From Fen-999 sp964469455 (GTDB lineage: Bacteria; Pseudomonadota; Gammaproteobacteria; Burkholderiales; Rhodocyclaceae), in NCBI GenBank assembly GCA_964469455.1, contig CAYXZX010000064.1, forward strand, positions 1 through 14,409: a DNA stretch of 14,409 nucleotides, in the 5' to 3' direction. The position numbers and the translations under genes were made by a program. How positions within the stretch are numbered: position 1 is the first letter of the stretch; each line of letters starts with the position of its first letter. The notes below the pieces were generated by a model that searched no databases, was not told the origin of the DNA, and saw only the letters and a list, made by a program, of their open reading frames with translations. Shown here piece by piece: positions 14,216-14,409 of the stretch.

Positions 14216-14241
14216 CCGGCTTCAGTCGGGTTTATATTTTT
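14216..14241 (+). terminator. Possible intrinsic terminator
   Basis: CCGGC (14216-14220), tetraloop TTCA, then GTCGG (14225-14229) gives a 5-bp stem with one G-U. It is followed by GTTTATATTTTT, a T-rich tail. It could terminate the operon or attenuate the gene that starts at 14259. The stem is short. Confidence 0.35.
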
Positions 14242-14258
14242 GGGGGAGGGTTGTTGTC

Positions 14259-14409
14259 TTGATAAGTCGACGCTGGTCGCTACCGCCAATCACGTTTCTG
14301 TCGCTCGTTGTATCGGCAGTCATGTTGTTATCCCTTTGTTCCTGCACTTCCTCGGTGGACCTTAGCCAGGTGGAGAAGGAGAGGGGGAAGTCGCTGAAGC
14401 GTTATGACG
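14259..14409 (+). CDS. Putative lipoprotein, 5' end only (runs off the window)
   Basis: A TTG start at 14259 follows the strong purine-rich ribosome binding site GGGGGAGGG (14242-14250). The frame stays open to the window edge, giving 50 complete residues. The start MISRRWSLPPITF has a positively charged n-region. A hydrophobic core LSLVVSAVMLLSL follows, then CSC, with LCSC resembling a lipobox (acylated Cys at residue 29), then a Ser/Thr-rich and charged stretch. An ATG at 14322 is in frame but would remove the signal sequence. This points to an exported lipoprotein in a separate transcription unit. The family cannot be recognised from this fragment. Confidence 0.5.
   Translation, partial: MISRRWSLPPITFLSLVVSAVMLLSLCSCTSSVDLSQVEKERGKSLKRYD

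Overview
The window reads as a catabolic gene cluster from a Gram-negative proteobacterium, most likely a betaproteobacterium of the order Burkholderiales. This rests mainly on the glutaryl-CoA dehydrogenase at 9811-10989, which closely resembles the Burkholderiales type, on moderately GC-rich coding sequence, and on a lipoprotein-like start at the right edge. All complete genes are on the + strand. There are no rRNA or tRNA genes, insertion sequences or CRISPR arrays that I can recognise.

Layout. The tail of an unidentified gene ends at 92. A 336-base gap follows. Six closely spaced genes then form the first presumed operon (429-8321): a Mer-like LLM-class flavin/deazaflavin oxidoreductase, a fumarylacetoacetate-hydrolase-family enzyme, an M20 metallohydrolase, a full CofG-CofH fusion (FbiC, the synthase of the deazaflavin chromophore Fo), a cyclase-family metal hydrolase, and a DRE-TIM (homocitrate/isopropylmalate synthase-like) enzyme. 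An AraC-family regulator follows (8503-9486). A 324-base gap rich in inverted repeats precedes the second presumed operon (9811-14091): glutaryl-CoA dehydrogenase, two different ketopantoate-reductase-family enzymes, and an M24-fold (creatinase/Xaa-Pro peptidase-like) protein. A 13-bp perfect stem-loop and a weaker terminator-like hairpin close that operon. A putative lipoprotein gene starts at 14259 and runs off the window.

How the genes may work together. The set combines a coenzyme-dependent oxidoreductase, several C-N, amide or ring-opening hydrolase folds (M20, M24, cyclase, FAH), an aldol/Claisen-type enzyme, two NAD(P)H-dependent oxidoreductases, and glutaryl-CoA dehydrogenase, which delivers crotonyl-CoA to central metabolism. 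I infer a degradation pathway for a nitrogen-containing or ring-containing organic acid that ends in a C5 dicarboxyl-CoA. The most unusual element is fbiC inside a catabolic operon, two genes downstream of a Mer-like oxidoreductase. It suggests that the pathway makes its own deazaflavin (Fo, or F420 if the remaining F420 genes lie elsewhere). Three enzymes also carry substitutions at family-defining positions: Asn for the bridging Asp in M20, Glu for both Asp ligands in M24, and loss of both His of the SGIH-type motif in the DRE-TIM enzyme. They may therefore do chemistry unlike their family names. The substrate cannot be read from the sequence.
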